Positions 26,137-34,276 of a stretch of 64,000 nucleotides of DNA are shown here, in pieces; the stretch's first letter is position 1, and every line of letters begins with the position of its first letter. Origin of the DNA: Williamsia sp. DF01-3 (lineage in GTDB: Bacteria; Actinomycetota; Actinomycetes; Mycobacteriales; Mycobacteriaceae); NCBI RefSeq assembly GCF_023051145.1, contig NZ_JALKFS010000005.1, positions 62,001 through 126,000 on the forward strand. The letters run 5' to 3'. The position numbers and the translations under genes were made by a program. Below the pieces are notes generated by a model. The model was not told where the DNA came from. It was given only the letters and a program-made list of their open reading frames with translations, and made no database searches.

Positions 26137-26990
26137 TTGAGAACCGACCTGATGACCTCGGAGACCGGGGTCGACTCCCGCCCGATGAGTGCTTGCAGGT
26201 CACCACTTGCCGTGTCCAGCTCGCCGCGCGAGATACCGGCGTCCGCGTCGGCAAGCATGGCGGCGACCGGACCCGGCAGGCCGGCCTGCTCCAGTGCGGC
26301 GGCGTAGTCGGCCTGCGGGAGGTCCTGGTAGGTCACTTCTGCGCCGGAGATCTCGCTGATGGCCTTGGCGAACTCGGCGTAGGTCAGGCGTTCGCCACCT
26401 CCGAGTTCGTAGGTTTTGCCGCCCTGATCGTCGAGCGTCAGAACTGCGGCTGCGGCGGCGGCGAAGTCGCCCCGGGTCGCAGCGGCGAGGCGTCCTTCGC
26501 CCGCGGCGCCGTACAGTTTCCCGGACTCGACCGCCTGAGGGATGGCTGCGGCATAGTTCTCCCAGTACCAACCGTTCCGCAGCAGCACGGTGGGCACCGA
26601 CGACTCGGCAAGGCGAGCCTCGGTGGCCTGGTGCTCAGGGGCGAGGGAGATGCTGCTCCGGTTAGCGTTCAGCAGACTGGTGTACGCGATCAGCTGGACG
26701 CCGGATTGTTCGGCCGCATCGATGACGTTGATGTGCTGAGCAACCCGTCGGCCGACCTCCGAGCCCGACACGAGGAGCAGTTTGTCCACTCCCGTCAGCG
26801 CCGCCCGTAGCGCCGCCGGATCGTCGTAGTCGGCGGATCGAACTTCGACGCCCTTGTCCTGCAGGGCCGCGGCCTTCGAGGCGTCTCGCACCACTGCCAC
26901 GATCTCGGTCGATGGCACACCTCGATCGAGAAGGATGTCGATGACAAGTGTTCCCAGTTGGCCGGTGGCACCGGTGACCGCTGTTGGCAT
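26133..26990 (-). CDS. NmrA-like NAD(P)H:quinone oxidoreductase family (QorB-like)
   Basis: From ATG 26990 (GGAGGATTTGAA upstream) the 285-residue protein has the Rossmann signature TGATGQLGTLVIDILL. Further on it shows VRSADYDDPAALRAAL, LLLVSGSEVG, YTSLLNANRSS and LLRNGWYWENY. This is the atypical short-chain dehydrogenase pattern of QorB/NmrA-like proteins, which bind NADPH and act as quinone reductases or redox sensors. A longer start at 27044 would overlap the palindromic operator. It diverges from an HxlR-family repressor, the classic arrangement for redox- or aldehyde-responsive control. Confidence 0.87.
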   Translation of the reverse strand: MPTAVTGATGQLGTLVIDILLDRGVPSTEIVAVVRDASKAAALQDKGVEVRSADYDDPAALRAALTGVDKLLLVSGSEVGRRVAQHINVIDAAEQSGVQLIAYTSLLNANRSSISLAPEHQATEARLAESSVPTVLLRNGWYWENYAAAIPQAVESGKLYGAAGEGRLAAATRGDFAAAAAAVLTLDDQGGKTYELGGGERLTYAEFAKAISEISGAEVTYQDLPQADYAAALEQAGLPGPVAAMLADADAGISRGELDTASGDLQALIGRESTPVSEVIRSVLN

Positions 26991-27040
26991 TTCAAATCCT
27001 CCGTCTCCAAGCGCCGTTCTCAGCGCTACCGTTTCAGTAT

Positions 27041-27061
27041 GCACTTACTTTAAGTAAGCGC
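27041..27061. promoter_or_regulatory. Palindromic operator of the NmrA-like/HxlR divergent pair
   Basis: CTTACTT-T-AAGTAAG at 27044-27058 is a perfect 7-bp inverted repeat around one base. Allowing one mismatch it extends to GC pairs at 27041-27042 and 27060-27061. It lies between the two divergent starts and is the probable HxlR-family binding site. Confidence 0.65.
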
Positions 27062-27108
27062 AAGCCGATGAGTAACCATCCTGGTCACAGCTGAGTTATC
27101 GTGGAGCA

Positions 27109-27486
27109 ATGGCCGACCAGGTGGACAACTCTCTCGAAGCAGACGTCTTCGCGCGCGATTGTTCATCCCGCGAGACGCTCCAGGACGTCACCGGTCGCTG
27201 GGGGTTGCTGGTTCTTGCGGCACTCGCCGAGGGCAGTTATCGATTCAACGCGCTCCGTCGGCGAGTCGACGGAGTCAGCGAACGGATGCTGTCGCAGACT
27301 CTGCAAAATCTCGAACGCGACGGCATGCTAACCCGCACGGTGCTCGAGGCCATCCCGCCCAAGGTCGAATACGAGCTGACGCCGTTGGGCCGGGAGATCG
27401 CCGAACGGCTGCACGGCCTGATCGAACTGGTGCAATCGAACATGGACGTCGTCTATGCCGCCCGCGCCGCCTACGACAACCAGTGA
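27109..27486 (+). CDS. HxlR-family transcriptional regulator
   Basis: 125 residues forming a MarR/HxlR winged helix. CSSRETLQDVTGRWGLLVLAAL is followed by YRFNALRRRVDGVSERMLSQ (recognition helix) and DGMLTRTVLEAIPPKVEYEL (wing). Family members sense reactive electrophiles, often through Cys; here Cys18 sits at the expected N-terminal position. It probably represses the divergent NmrA-like gene through the palindrome at 27044-27058. Confidence 0.9.
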   Translation: MADQVDNSLEADVFARDCSSRETLQDVTGRWGLLVLAALAEGSYRFNALRRRVDGVSERMLSQTLQNLERDGMLTRTVLEAIPPKVEYELTPLGREIAERLHGLIELVQSNMDVVYAARAAYDNQ

Positions 27487-27598
27487 CCGTCCCACCGGTC
27501 GGGAACTCCTGCGAGATTCACCGATCCCGACTCCCCGCCTGAACTGCCGGTTATCCTCGAAGCGTAGCTAACCAGTTGCGATGGGCAGTGGGAGCAGA

Positions 27599-28549
27599 AT
27601 GCAACGAGCGAAGATCGCCGGGGTGATCGCTGCTCTCGTGTTGACCCTGGGGACCGTGTTCGGGACCGGTCCGGTGGCGGCGAGGGATCCATTGCCCGTC
27701 GACTACAACTTCTTCGCCGGTATTCCCAGCGAACTCACTCGGCCCGGCGGCTCATTGCCAGGATCCAACGACTGGAACTGCAAGCCGACTCCCGAGCATC
27801 CGCGGCCCGTCGTTCTCGTGCACGGTACGGGCGGGGGTGCGCAGACCAACTGGGGCACCTATGCACCGTTGCTGGCGAACAACGGCTACTGCGTCTTCGC
27901 GTTGACCTATGGCGCCATCCCGTGGGCGCCGTGGCCGATCAGCGCGCTCGGCGGCTTTGCATCCATCGACAAGAGTGCCGCCGAATTGGCCGCCTTTGTC
28001 GACAGGGTGCGCGCATCGACCGGCGCGGCCAAGGTCGACATCGTGGGGCATTCGCAGGGCACGTTGATGCCCACCTACTGGATCAAGTTCCTGGGTGGAG
28101 CCGACAAGGTCGACAAGTACATCTCCCTGGCGCCGTTGTGGAACGGCACCAACGTTGCCGCGGCCGGTGAGATCGCAGCCTATGCCAAAGCGCTTGGGAT
28201 AGACCAGGTTCAGCAGCAGACCATCGGGGCCATCTGCGCGGCGTGCCTGCAGATGACCAAGGGTTCGGACATGCTCAAGAAGCTGCAGCGTGATGGCCTC
28301 TATGACCCCGACATCACCTACACCAACATCATGACCCGCTTCGACGAACTCGTTGTTCCGTACACGAGCGGCGAGCTGCGGGCCGAGAACGCCACGAACA
28401 TCGTTGTGCAAGATGGATGTTCACTGGACTACTCCGAGCACACCGGCATCGCAGGATCTCGCCGTGCGGCGCAGTTCGTCCTGAACGCGCTGGACCCGGC
28501 ACACCCCCAGGCAGTGGGATGCGAGTTCGTCCCACCCTTCACCGGCTGA
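27599..28549 (+). CDS. Secreted lipase/esterase (alpha/beta hydrolase)
   Basis: The 316-residue product has a Sec signal peptide (about 1-29, ending VAARD). A lipase fold follows: RPVVLVHGTGGGAQTNW (oxyanion region), VDIVGHSQGTLMPTYW (nucleophile near residue 152), an Asp in TRFDELVVPYTS and a His in DYSEHTGIAG. This is the class 2 lipase pattern common in actinobacteria. Several Cys pairs suggest disulfides in the exported enzyme. The ATG at 27599 has GGGAG upstream and is preferred to 27581. Confidence 0.87.
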   Translation: MQRAKIAGVIAALVLTLGTVFGTGPVAARDPLPVDYNFFAGIPSELTRPGGSLPGSNDWNCKPTPEHPRPVVLVHGTGGGAQTNWGTYAPLLANNGYCVFALTYGAIPWAPWPISALGGFASIDKSAAELAAFVDRVRASTGAAKVDIVGHSQGTLMPTYWIKFLGGADKVDKYISLAPLWNGTNVAAAGEIAAYAKALGIDQVQQQTIGAICAACLQMTKGSDMLKKLQRDGLYDPDITYTNIMTRFDELVVPYTSGELRAENATNIVVQDGCSLDYSEHTGIAGSRRAAQFVLNALDPAHPQAVGCEFVPPFTG

Positions 28550-28575
28550 GTCTCCGACCCCGGTCGGGTAGGACT

Positions 28576-28935
28576 TCATCGGTGGTTGACGGGCGGGATG
28601 TCGCGCCGGACCAGCCGAACCCGATCGCAGTCGACCACACCGGGGAAGAAGTAGTACCCCTGAGGTGACTCGACCAGAGAATCGGCGTCAACGCCACTCA
28701 CCTCCCACACGTCAACAGGCCCACCGGTGTTGTTCATTCGAACAAACCAGTCGCACTCGTACTCATTGGCAGCGAGGAAGCACCCTTCTTGCTCCGGCCG
28801 ATCCGAACCGGCAATTCCACGTGCGGCGCCCATGAGGCGCCAGTCCAACCCGCTTCGAGAGATGGACGCACGATTCTTTGCGGACGTGACGTGAAACCGA
28901 GCTGGGCACTGGCGCTCCGACACTTCTGATTGCAT
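28576..28935 (-). CDS. Orphan protein with possible ADP-ribosyltransferase-like fold
   Basis: 119 residues. The N-terminal half reads RFHVTSAKNRASISRSGLDW and later CFLAANEYECDWFVRMN, then VDVWEVSG and GYYFFPGVV. The H.TS..N..SI...GLD pattern, followed by FLA and a later strand pair, is reminiscent of the KptA/ART superfamily, which uses NAD. That is only pattern memory and no catalytic Glu can be assigned. Composition supports a real gene. It is convergent with the lipase gene and has no other partner. Confidence 0.5.
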   Translation of the reverse strand: MQSEVSERQCPARFHVTSAKNRASISRSGLDWRLMGAARGIAGSDRPEQEGCFLAANEYECDWFVRMNNTGGPVDVWEVSGVDADSLVESPQGYYFFPGVVDCDRVRLVRRDIPPVNHR

Positions 28936-29105
28936 CCGGCCATTGTGCTGCTCCGGGAGCCGAAAGCTAAGTCATTTTCCGACGGGCCACGCCTGATCGC
29001 GTCTGATTGCGGCCGCACCGGCGCTGCTCCCGGCGATTACTTCTGTGTTCCGGCACGGTCTCACTTCACAAGACCGACAAACCGCCACAACCCCAGGAGC
29101 GCATC

Positions 29106-29537
29106 ATGACCGCCATCGCCGACAACCCAGCCACCTCCACCCAGACCACGTCCCCCATCAGCCGGAGGTCTCAGATCGCCGGCCGAGTGGTGACCGGACT
29201 CGTCAGCATCTTGCTGCTTGTCGACGCGATCTCGCACCTGGCATTGCCGGAAGAGGTGACGAAGGCGTCGTACGAGCTCGGCTTCACCGACGGCGACATC
29301 GTTGCCATGGGCGTGGTGATGCTGGGGTGCCTTGCGTTGTACTTGTACCCGCGGACCGCGATTCTCGGTGCGGTACTTCTGACCGGTTACTTCGGCGGCG
29401 CGACCACCTCCCACATGATCGATGAAAAGTCGCTCAGTGCAAGCATTTTCCTGCCTATCGCCGTCGGCATCGCAGTGTGGGCCGGGTTGTGGCTGCGCAG
29501 CGCAACGGTTCGTTCGATCATGCCGTTGGTGCGTTGA
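29106..29537 (+). CDS. DoxX-like membrane protein
   Basis: 143 residues from ATG 29106 with AGGAG upstream. After a Thr/Ser-rich N-terminus come four transmembrane helices. They include RVVTGLVSILLLVDAISHLA, GVVMLGCLALYLYPR and TAILGAVLLTGYFGGATTSH. This matches the short DoxX-like family often found with redox genes. No catalytic motif is known for this subgroup. A strong terminator hairpin follows 24 bp after the stop. Confidence 0.82.
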   Translation: MTAIADNPATSTQTTSPISRRSQIAGRVVTGLVSILLLVDAISHLALPEEVTKASYELGFTDGDIVAMGVVMLGCLALYLYPRTAILGAVLLTGYFGGATTSHMIDEKSLSASIFLPIAVGIAVWAGLWLRSATVRSIMPLVR

Positions 29538-29560
29538 CCACAACGATGGCACCCGACACC

Positions 29561-29591
29561 TGGACCCGGCGAGATCACCTCGCCGGGTCCA
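29561..29591. terminator. Strong bidirectional hairpin
   Basis: A perfect 13-bp stem (29561-29573 with 29579-29591) and a five-base ATCAC loop lies between the convergent DoxX and citrate-synthase genes. No T tract follows on either strand. Confidence 0.65.
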
Positions 29592-29597
29592 CTGGGC

Positions 29598-30725
29598 TCA
29601 CCGGACAACCGGTGGGCCGACGTATCGGGCGCTCGGCCGAATGATCTTGCGGTCCTCGGCCTGCTCGAGAATATTGGCGCACCAGCCCACCATCCGGCTC
29701 ACCGCGAAGGTGGGTGTGAACATCTGTCGGGGCACTCCGCAACTGTCCATGACGACCCCGGCATAGAACTCGACGTTCGCGTAGAGAGGACGATCCGGAT
29801 AGGCCTCGGCCAATACCGCGACCACATCCTTCTCCACGTCGATGGCGAACTCGGCCAGCGGTCCGCCGAGTCGGGACGCGATGTCGCGCAACAGGTCCGA
29901 CCTCGGGTCGTTGGTGCGGTATACCGCGTGACCGAAACCCATGATGCGGCTACGCCCCGCCAGCTGGGCTTTGGCCCAGGCGGTCGCATCGCCGGTCTCG
30001 GCGATCTCGTCGAGCGCATCGAGTGCCCTATCCGGCGCGCCGCCGTGTAGGGGTCCGGAGAATGCGCCGAGTGCCCCACACACCGCGCTGAAGACATCGG
30101 CGCCGGTCGACGCGATCACCCGGGCGGTGAACGTCGATGCATTGAATCCGTGGTCGACGGTGGCGATCAGGTACTGCTCGATCGCTCGTGCGCGCTCCGG
30201 CTCGGGTTGCTTGCCGGTCAATCCGTACAGCCAGTTCTCTGCGGTCGAAAGGTCGTCGCGCGGTGGTAGCGGATCCTCACCCGCTCGAATCCTGTGCAAA
30301 GCGGCAAGGATGGTCGGCGTCATCGCCGTGGCGGCCAGTGAGTCGGCAATCCTTTGATCCGGACCGGCATCCCACAGCGGTACAACCGATGTGGTTGCCG
30401 CGGCCGCCGACAACACGGTGCGTAGTCGCGCGAGCATCTGCCGTTCGTTGCCGGCCAGGGCGATCGTGCGTAACAGCGAGGACAGTTCCGCTGGAATCGT
30501 GCGAAGGGCCCGGGTCGTGACGACAAACGCGTCCAGCTCGTCGGGGTCAGGAAGGCGACCGTAGACGAACAAGAACCACACTTCTTCGAACGTCTTCGTC
30601 CTGGCCAGGTCGATCGCCGAGTACTGGCGATACTGATAGAAGCCCTCGTCACCACGTACATCACCGATCGCGGTATTCGCGACCACGACGTTGCTCAACC
30701 CCGGCGGGGCGACCATCACCGACAT
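29598..30725 (-). CDS. Citrate synthase family protein (citrate synthase 2-like)
   Basis: From ATG 30725 (GGAGATTCAC upstream) the 375-residue product has the short citrate-synthase form. FSGPLHGGAPDRAL contributes the first catalytic His and IMGFGHAVYRTNDPR the second. YANVEFYAGVVMD sits where the catalytic Asp normally is, here Glu. It could condense acetyl-CoA or propionyl-CoA with oxaloacetate. The Glu for Asp change is worth noting but may be typical of this subgroup. It diverges from a citrate synthase carrying its own DNA-binding domain. Confidence 0.87.
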   Translation of the reverse strand: MSVMVAPPGLSNVVVANTAIGDVRGDEGFYQYRQYSAIDLARTKTFEEVWFLFVYGRLPDPDELDAFVVTTRALRTIPAELSSLLRTIALAGNERQMLARLRTVLSAAAATTSVVPLWDAGPDQRIADSLAATAMTPTILAALHRIRAGEDPLPPRDDLSTAENWLYGLTGKQPEPERARAIEQYLIATVDHGFNASTFTARVIASTGADVFSAVCGALGAFSGPLHGGAPDRALDALDEIAETGDATAWAKAQLAGRSRIMGFGHAVYRTNDPRSDLLRDIASRLGGPLAEFAIDVEKDVVAVLAEAYPDRPLYANVEFYAGVVMDSCGVPRQMFTPTFAVSRMVGWCANILEQAEDRKIIRPSARYVGPPVVR

Positions 30726-30788
30726 GTGAATCTCCGATCCATAAGTGTGGTTGTCTGGCAATCACATTCGACCGACAGTTGCTATGTG

Positions 30789-30807
30789 TCAATGTTGATC
30801 GAATCAA
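30789..30807. promoter_or_regulatory. Palindromic sites between the divergent citrate-synthase genes
   Basis: TTGAT-CGA-ATCAA (30795-30807) overlaps TCAA-TG-TTGA (30789-30798) in the 99-bp divergent gap. They are plausible targets for the HTH domain of the downstream citrate synthase. No direct evidence of binding exists. Confidence 0.45.
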
Positions 30808-30824
30808 TGTGAAGGGACCTCGAG

Positions 30825-32084
30825 ATGGCAGATCGATCGACCGACCACGTGGCCCATCACCGTCGGCGCCGGCCCACACCGCTGCGACACGATGGACGCG
30901 ACTACCTCACCACCGCGCAAGTCGCCCGGGTGCTCGGCGTCAAAACGCAAACCGTGTACGCCTACGTGAGTAGGGGGCTGTTGACCAGCGCTGCCGTCGA
31001 CGGGGTCCGGGGCAGCGTGTTCGCCGTCGACGAGGTGGACGCACTGACCCGGCGTTCTGCCGGCCGACCTCCGGCCGGCGTGGTCGAACGTATCCGAACC
31101 CAGATCACACTGCTCGACGATGATCACCTCTACTACCGTGGCCAGGACGCTGCCGTGCTCTCCACCTCGGTGGACTTCGAGGCAGTTGCCGCAATGCTGT
31201 GGCAGAGCGGACCAGACTGGGGTCGAAACATGCTGCCCCGCAGTGTGATCAAGCAGTTGAGGGCCCTTGGCAACCCCGCCGGTCGCCGTGTCGACATGGT
31301 CAGAATGGTCATCGACGTACTCGGATCCCGCGACAACCTCCGCCACCAACTCACCCACGATGTGGTGACCCGCAAGGCCGCCGGCATCTTCGACACGGTG
31401 GTCGATTGTCTACCTGTCGCCTCGGGTCAGGACGCGATCGGGCCATCACTCGCGGCGAGGCTGTGGCCGCGGCTCACCTCGATCCCGGCCAATCGCGGCC
31501 GTGTCCGCTTGCTGAACGCCGCGCTGGTCTTGCTGGCCGACCACGACCTGACTGCGAGCACGGTCGCGGCGAGGGTGGCCGCGAGCGCCCGCGGCAGCAT
31601 CTATTCCGTGGTCACCGCGGGACTCGGTGCGCTCGATGGGCCGTTGCACGGAGGTGCCGCCACCAGGGCGTCACGGTTCCTGGCCGATGCCCTGGAGAAC
31701 CCTTCGAGCGCATTGGCGCTGTGGTCGGGGCCAGACCAGGCCACACCCGGATTCGGCCACGTGGTGTATCGGGACCACGATCCGCGCGCCGAGGCCCTGT
31801 TCGCATTGATGGCAACCACCACCGGCGGCAACCGAAAAGTCATCCGAACCATCGAAGAGTTGCGGGGTTTGGCCGGCCAGACCGATGCCGCGTTCCTCAA
31901 TTCGGATATGGCTCTGGCCGCAATCGCGGTGCGCTTCGACATGGCGCCTGACGCAGCCGAGACGATCTTTGCGATCGCACGAATCGCAGGATGGGTTGCT
32001 CACGCCATCGAGGAGTACGAGGAGCCGAGACTGCGGTTCCGGCCGCAGGGTGTCTACGTCGGCGTGCGACCACCTACCCCGTGA
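30825..32084 (+). CDS. Citrate synthase with N-terminal MerR/excisionase-type HTH
   Basis: The 419-residue fusion has a His/Arg-rich start. A helix-turn-helix follows at about 28-54 (LTTAQVARVLGVKTQTVYAYV and a short wing GVRGSVFAVDEVDAL). A citrate-synthase domain takes up about 95-415, containing LDGPLHGGAATRA and PGFGHVVYRDHDPRA with both catalytic His. The usual NVDFY segment is replaced by NSDMALAAIAVRFD. The layout suggests a transcription factor that senses citrate-synthase ligands, or an enzyme that controls its own operon. It diverges from a plain citrate synthase over a palindrome-bearing promoter. Confidence 0.85.
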   Translation: MADRSTDHVAHHRRRRPTPLRHDGRDYLTTAQVARVLGVKTQTVYAYVSRGLLTSAAVDGVRGSVFAVDEVDALTRRSAGRPPAGVVERIRTQITLLDDDHLYYRGQDAAVLSTSVDFEAVAAMLWQSGPDWGRNMLPRSVIKQLRALGNPAGRRVDMVRMVIDVLGSRDNLRHQLTHDVVTRKAAGIFDTVVDCLPVASGQDAIGPSLAARLWPRLTSIPANRGRVRLLNAALVLLADHDLTASTVAARVAASARGSIYSVVTAGLGALDGPLHGGAATRASRFLADALENPSSALALWSGPDQATPGFGHVVYRDHDPRAEALFALMATTTGGNRKVIRTIEELRGLAGQTDAAFLNSDMALAAIAVRFDMAPDAAETIFAIARIAGWVAHAIEEYEEPRLRFRPQGVYVGVRPPTP

Positions 32085-32189
32085 GAAAAATGCGTGCCGT
32101 CGTCGCTGACGCATCGTTTCGATCTCCGCGCACCGGTTCAAACCCGGGCGCGGTGCACGAGACGGTGCGTGGGCGACCTCCTGCGGGCT

Positions 32190-32672
32190 TCAGTCCTGTG
32201 CGTCGAGGCGGGCCGCCACGTCTTCCGGAAATCCACCGGTGGCAATGGGACTCCAGCGTGACGGGGTGATCCGGATCAGCGACTTACCTTGCAGACGCAT
32301 CGCCTTGCGGTAGTCGTCCCAGTCGGGGTGCTCACCCGAGATGCTGCGGAAGTAGTCGACAAGCGCATCTTCGGCCTCCGGCATGTCGAGCACCTCGGCG
32401 GTCCCATCGATCTGAACCCAGGCACCGTTCCATTCGTCGGACACCACGCACACACTCACCGAGCTGTTGCGGCGGACATTGGCTGTCTTGGCGCGGCCGG
32501 GGTATGTCGAGATGACGATGCGGCCTTCCTCGTCGACTCCTCCGGTGACCGGTGACAACTGCGGACTGCCATCGGATCGGACCGTACTGAGCAGCATGTG
32601 GTGGCGCGGCCGGACGAAGTCCAGCAGCGCTTCGCGTTCAACGTCTGTGGTGGTCGCAACTGTTCTGGCCAT
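32190..32672 (-). CDS. PPOX-class F420-dependent family protein
   Basis: The 160-residue split-barrel protein starts at ATG 32672. MLLSTVRSDGSPQLSPVTGG, IVISTYPGRAKTANVRRNSS and VQIDGTAEVLDMPEAEDALV match the F420-binding FDOR/PPOX family of mycobacteria. These reduce or bind F420 or related flavins; the substrate is unknown. It ends near a small gap after the HTH-citrate synthase and follows the acyl-CoA synthetase by only 10 bp on the same strand, so the two may be co-transcribed. Confidence 0.83.
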   Translation of the reverse strand: MARTVATTTDVEREALLDFVRPRHHMLLSTVRSDGSPQLSPVTGGVDEEGRIVISTYPGRAKTANVRRNSSVSVCVVSDEWNGAWVQIDGTAEVLDMPEAEDALVDYFRSISGEHPDWDDYRKAMRLQGKSLIRITPSRWSPIATGGFPEDVAARLDAQD

Positions 32673-32682
32673 GGGTTGCAGT

Positions 32683-34211
32683 CTAGTCCTGCAATCCGCT
32701 GCGCAGTTCTCGCTTGAGCAGCTTCCCGCTCTGGTTCCGTGGCAGTTCCTCCACGAACACAACGCGTTTCGGCACCTTGAAAGGAGCAATCTGCTTCTTG
32801 ACATGGGCGATCAGTCCATCGGGCGACACGTCGCCCGCGTCCGGACGCAGCACCACCACCGCGGTGATGGCTTCGATCCACTTCTCATCCGGTGTACCGA
32901 TCACTGCGACCTCCGCGACACCGGGATGGGTGTACAGCGCATCTTCGACCTCGCGGGACGCGACCAGGATCCCGCCGGTGTTGATGACGTCCTTGATCCG
33001 GTCGACCACGGTGATGTAGCCCTGCGCATCGCGGGTGACCAGGTCACCGGAATGGAACCAGCCATCCCGGAAGGCCTCTTCGGTGGCCGCCGGGTTGTCC
33101 CAATAGCCCTGGCAGAGTTGCGGAGAGCGATAGAGCACCTCACCGGGGGTGCCGTCGGCAACGTCGTTGCCGTCGGTGTCCACCACTCGCGTCTCGACAA
33201 AGAACACAGGTCGGCCACACGATGCCGGCCGATCTGCGTGCTCTTCGGGTTGCAGAACCGTTGCCAGCGGGCCGATTTCGGACTGGCCGAAGCAGTTGTA
33301 GAAGGCGATGTCGGGATAGCGTTCGCGTAGCCGATTGAGCACGGTCACCGGCATGATGGAGGCACCGTACTGCGCCTTGCGCAGGGTCGAGAGATCGCGG
33401 GTCTCGAGATCGGGATGACCGGCCAGCGGAACCCACACGGTCGGCGCAAGGAACAGCGACCCGATCTTCTCGGCTTCGATGCGCCGCAGGATCTCCGGGA
33501 TGTCCGGGGTCTCCATGAGGCTGATCGTTGCTCCCACCGATAGGTACGGGAGCATGAACACGTGCATGCCCGCCGAGTGGTAGAGCGGCATGCAGATGAG
33601 CGGATTGTCCGACTCGGTGAAGGCGAGCGCCATCACCGAAGACACGTATTCGTGGACCATTGCGCCGTGGGTCATCATCGCGCCCTTGGGTTTCGACGTG
33701 GTTCCCGAGGTGTAGAGCAATTGCACGAGGCTGGTCTCGTCGACCGGGTCGTCGATGTCCGGGATTTCTCCCGAACTGCATCGCGCCAGTAGCGAATCCG
33801 TATCGTCGCGTAAAGGAATGACGTGCTCGACTCCCAGCGATTCGGCGACAGGCGTGAGGACGGGCTGAAGGGCCGGGTCCACCAGCACCGCACGACTTCC
33901 CGACTGGCCGACGAGGTATTCGAGCTCGCCACCCTTCAGCGCATAGTTGACGGGTACATGGACCAATCCGGCGCGGGCACAGGCCAAGAACCCGATGAGG
34001 TAGGCGTCGGAGTTGGTGCCGTACGCCGCGACCCGATCACCTCCGCTCAGGCCGATCGACCGGAGGTGTCCCGCGGCCCTGCTGACAGCGGCATCGAGAT
34101 CGCGATAGGACCACGAGCGATCGGCGAACCGGAGTGCGATCCGATCAGGGAATTGGCCGCGCTCCGCCGGAGGATGCCGTCGACGGTACTGGCACGAAAC
34201 ATTGTGCTCAT
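32683..34211 (-). CDS. Acyl-CoA synthetase (AMP-forming), one frameshift near the N-terminus
   Basis: The main frame gives about 490 residues of the ANL superfamily. Seen are LLYTSGTTSKPKGAMMTHG (P-loop), FYNCFGQSEIGPL, GWFHSGDLVTRDAQGY, VDRIKDVINTGG and the C-terminal catalytic Lys in PRNQSGKLLKRELR. The natural start is ATG 34211 (MSTMFRASTVDGILRRSAA), which lies in another frame. One missing base near 34151-34156 separates it from FPDRIALRFADRSWSYRDL. No start codon exists in the main frame nearby. Either the gene is broken or one base is missing in the read. It activates carboxylic acids as CoA esters. Confidence 0.82.
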
Positions 34212-34276
34212 GGGAACAAACTTTATAGGAAGTCCAAGTATCTCGACCGCATATCTGTCGTGAGAAGCTGGGCGCC

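Noticed and set aside
29598-32084. Citrate-synthase pair as a methylcitrate (prp) operon
   Set aside because: No prpB or prpD gene is nearby; the lyase-family protein at 21679 lacks the methylisocitrate-lyase signature and is distant.
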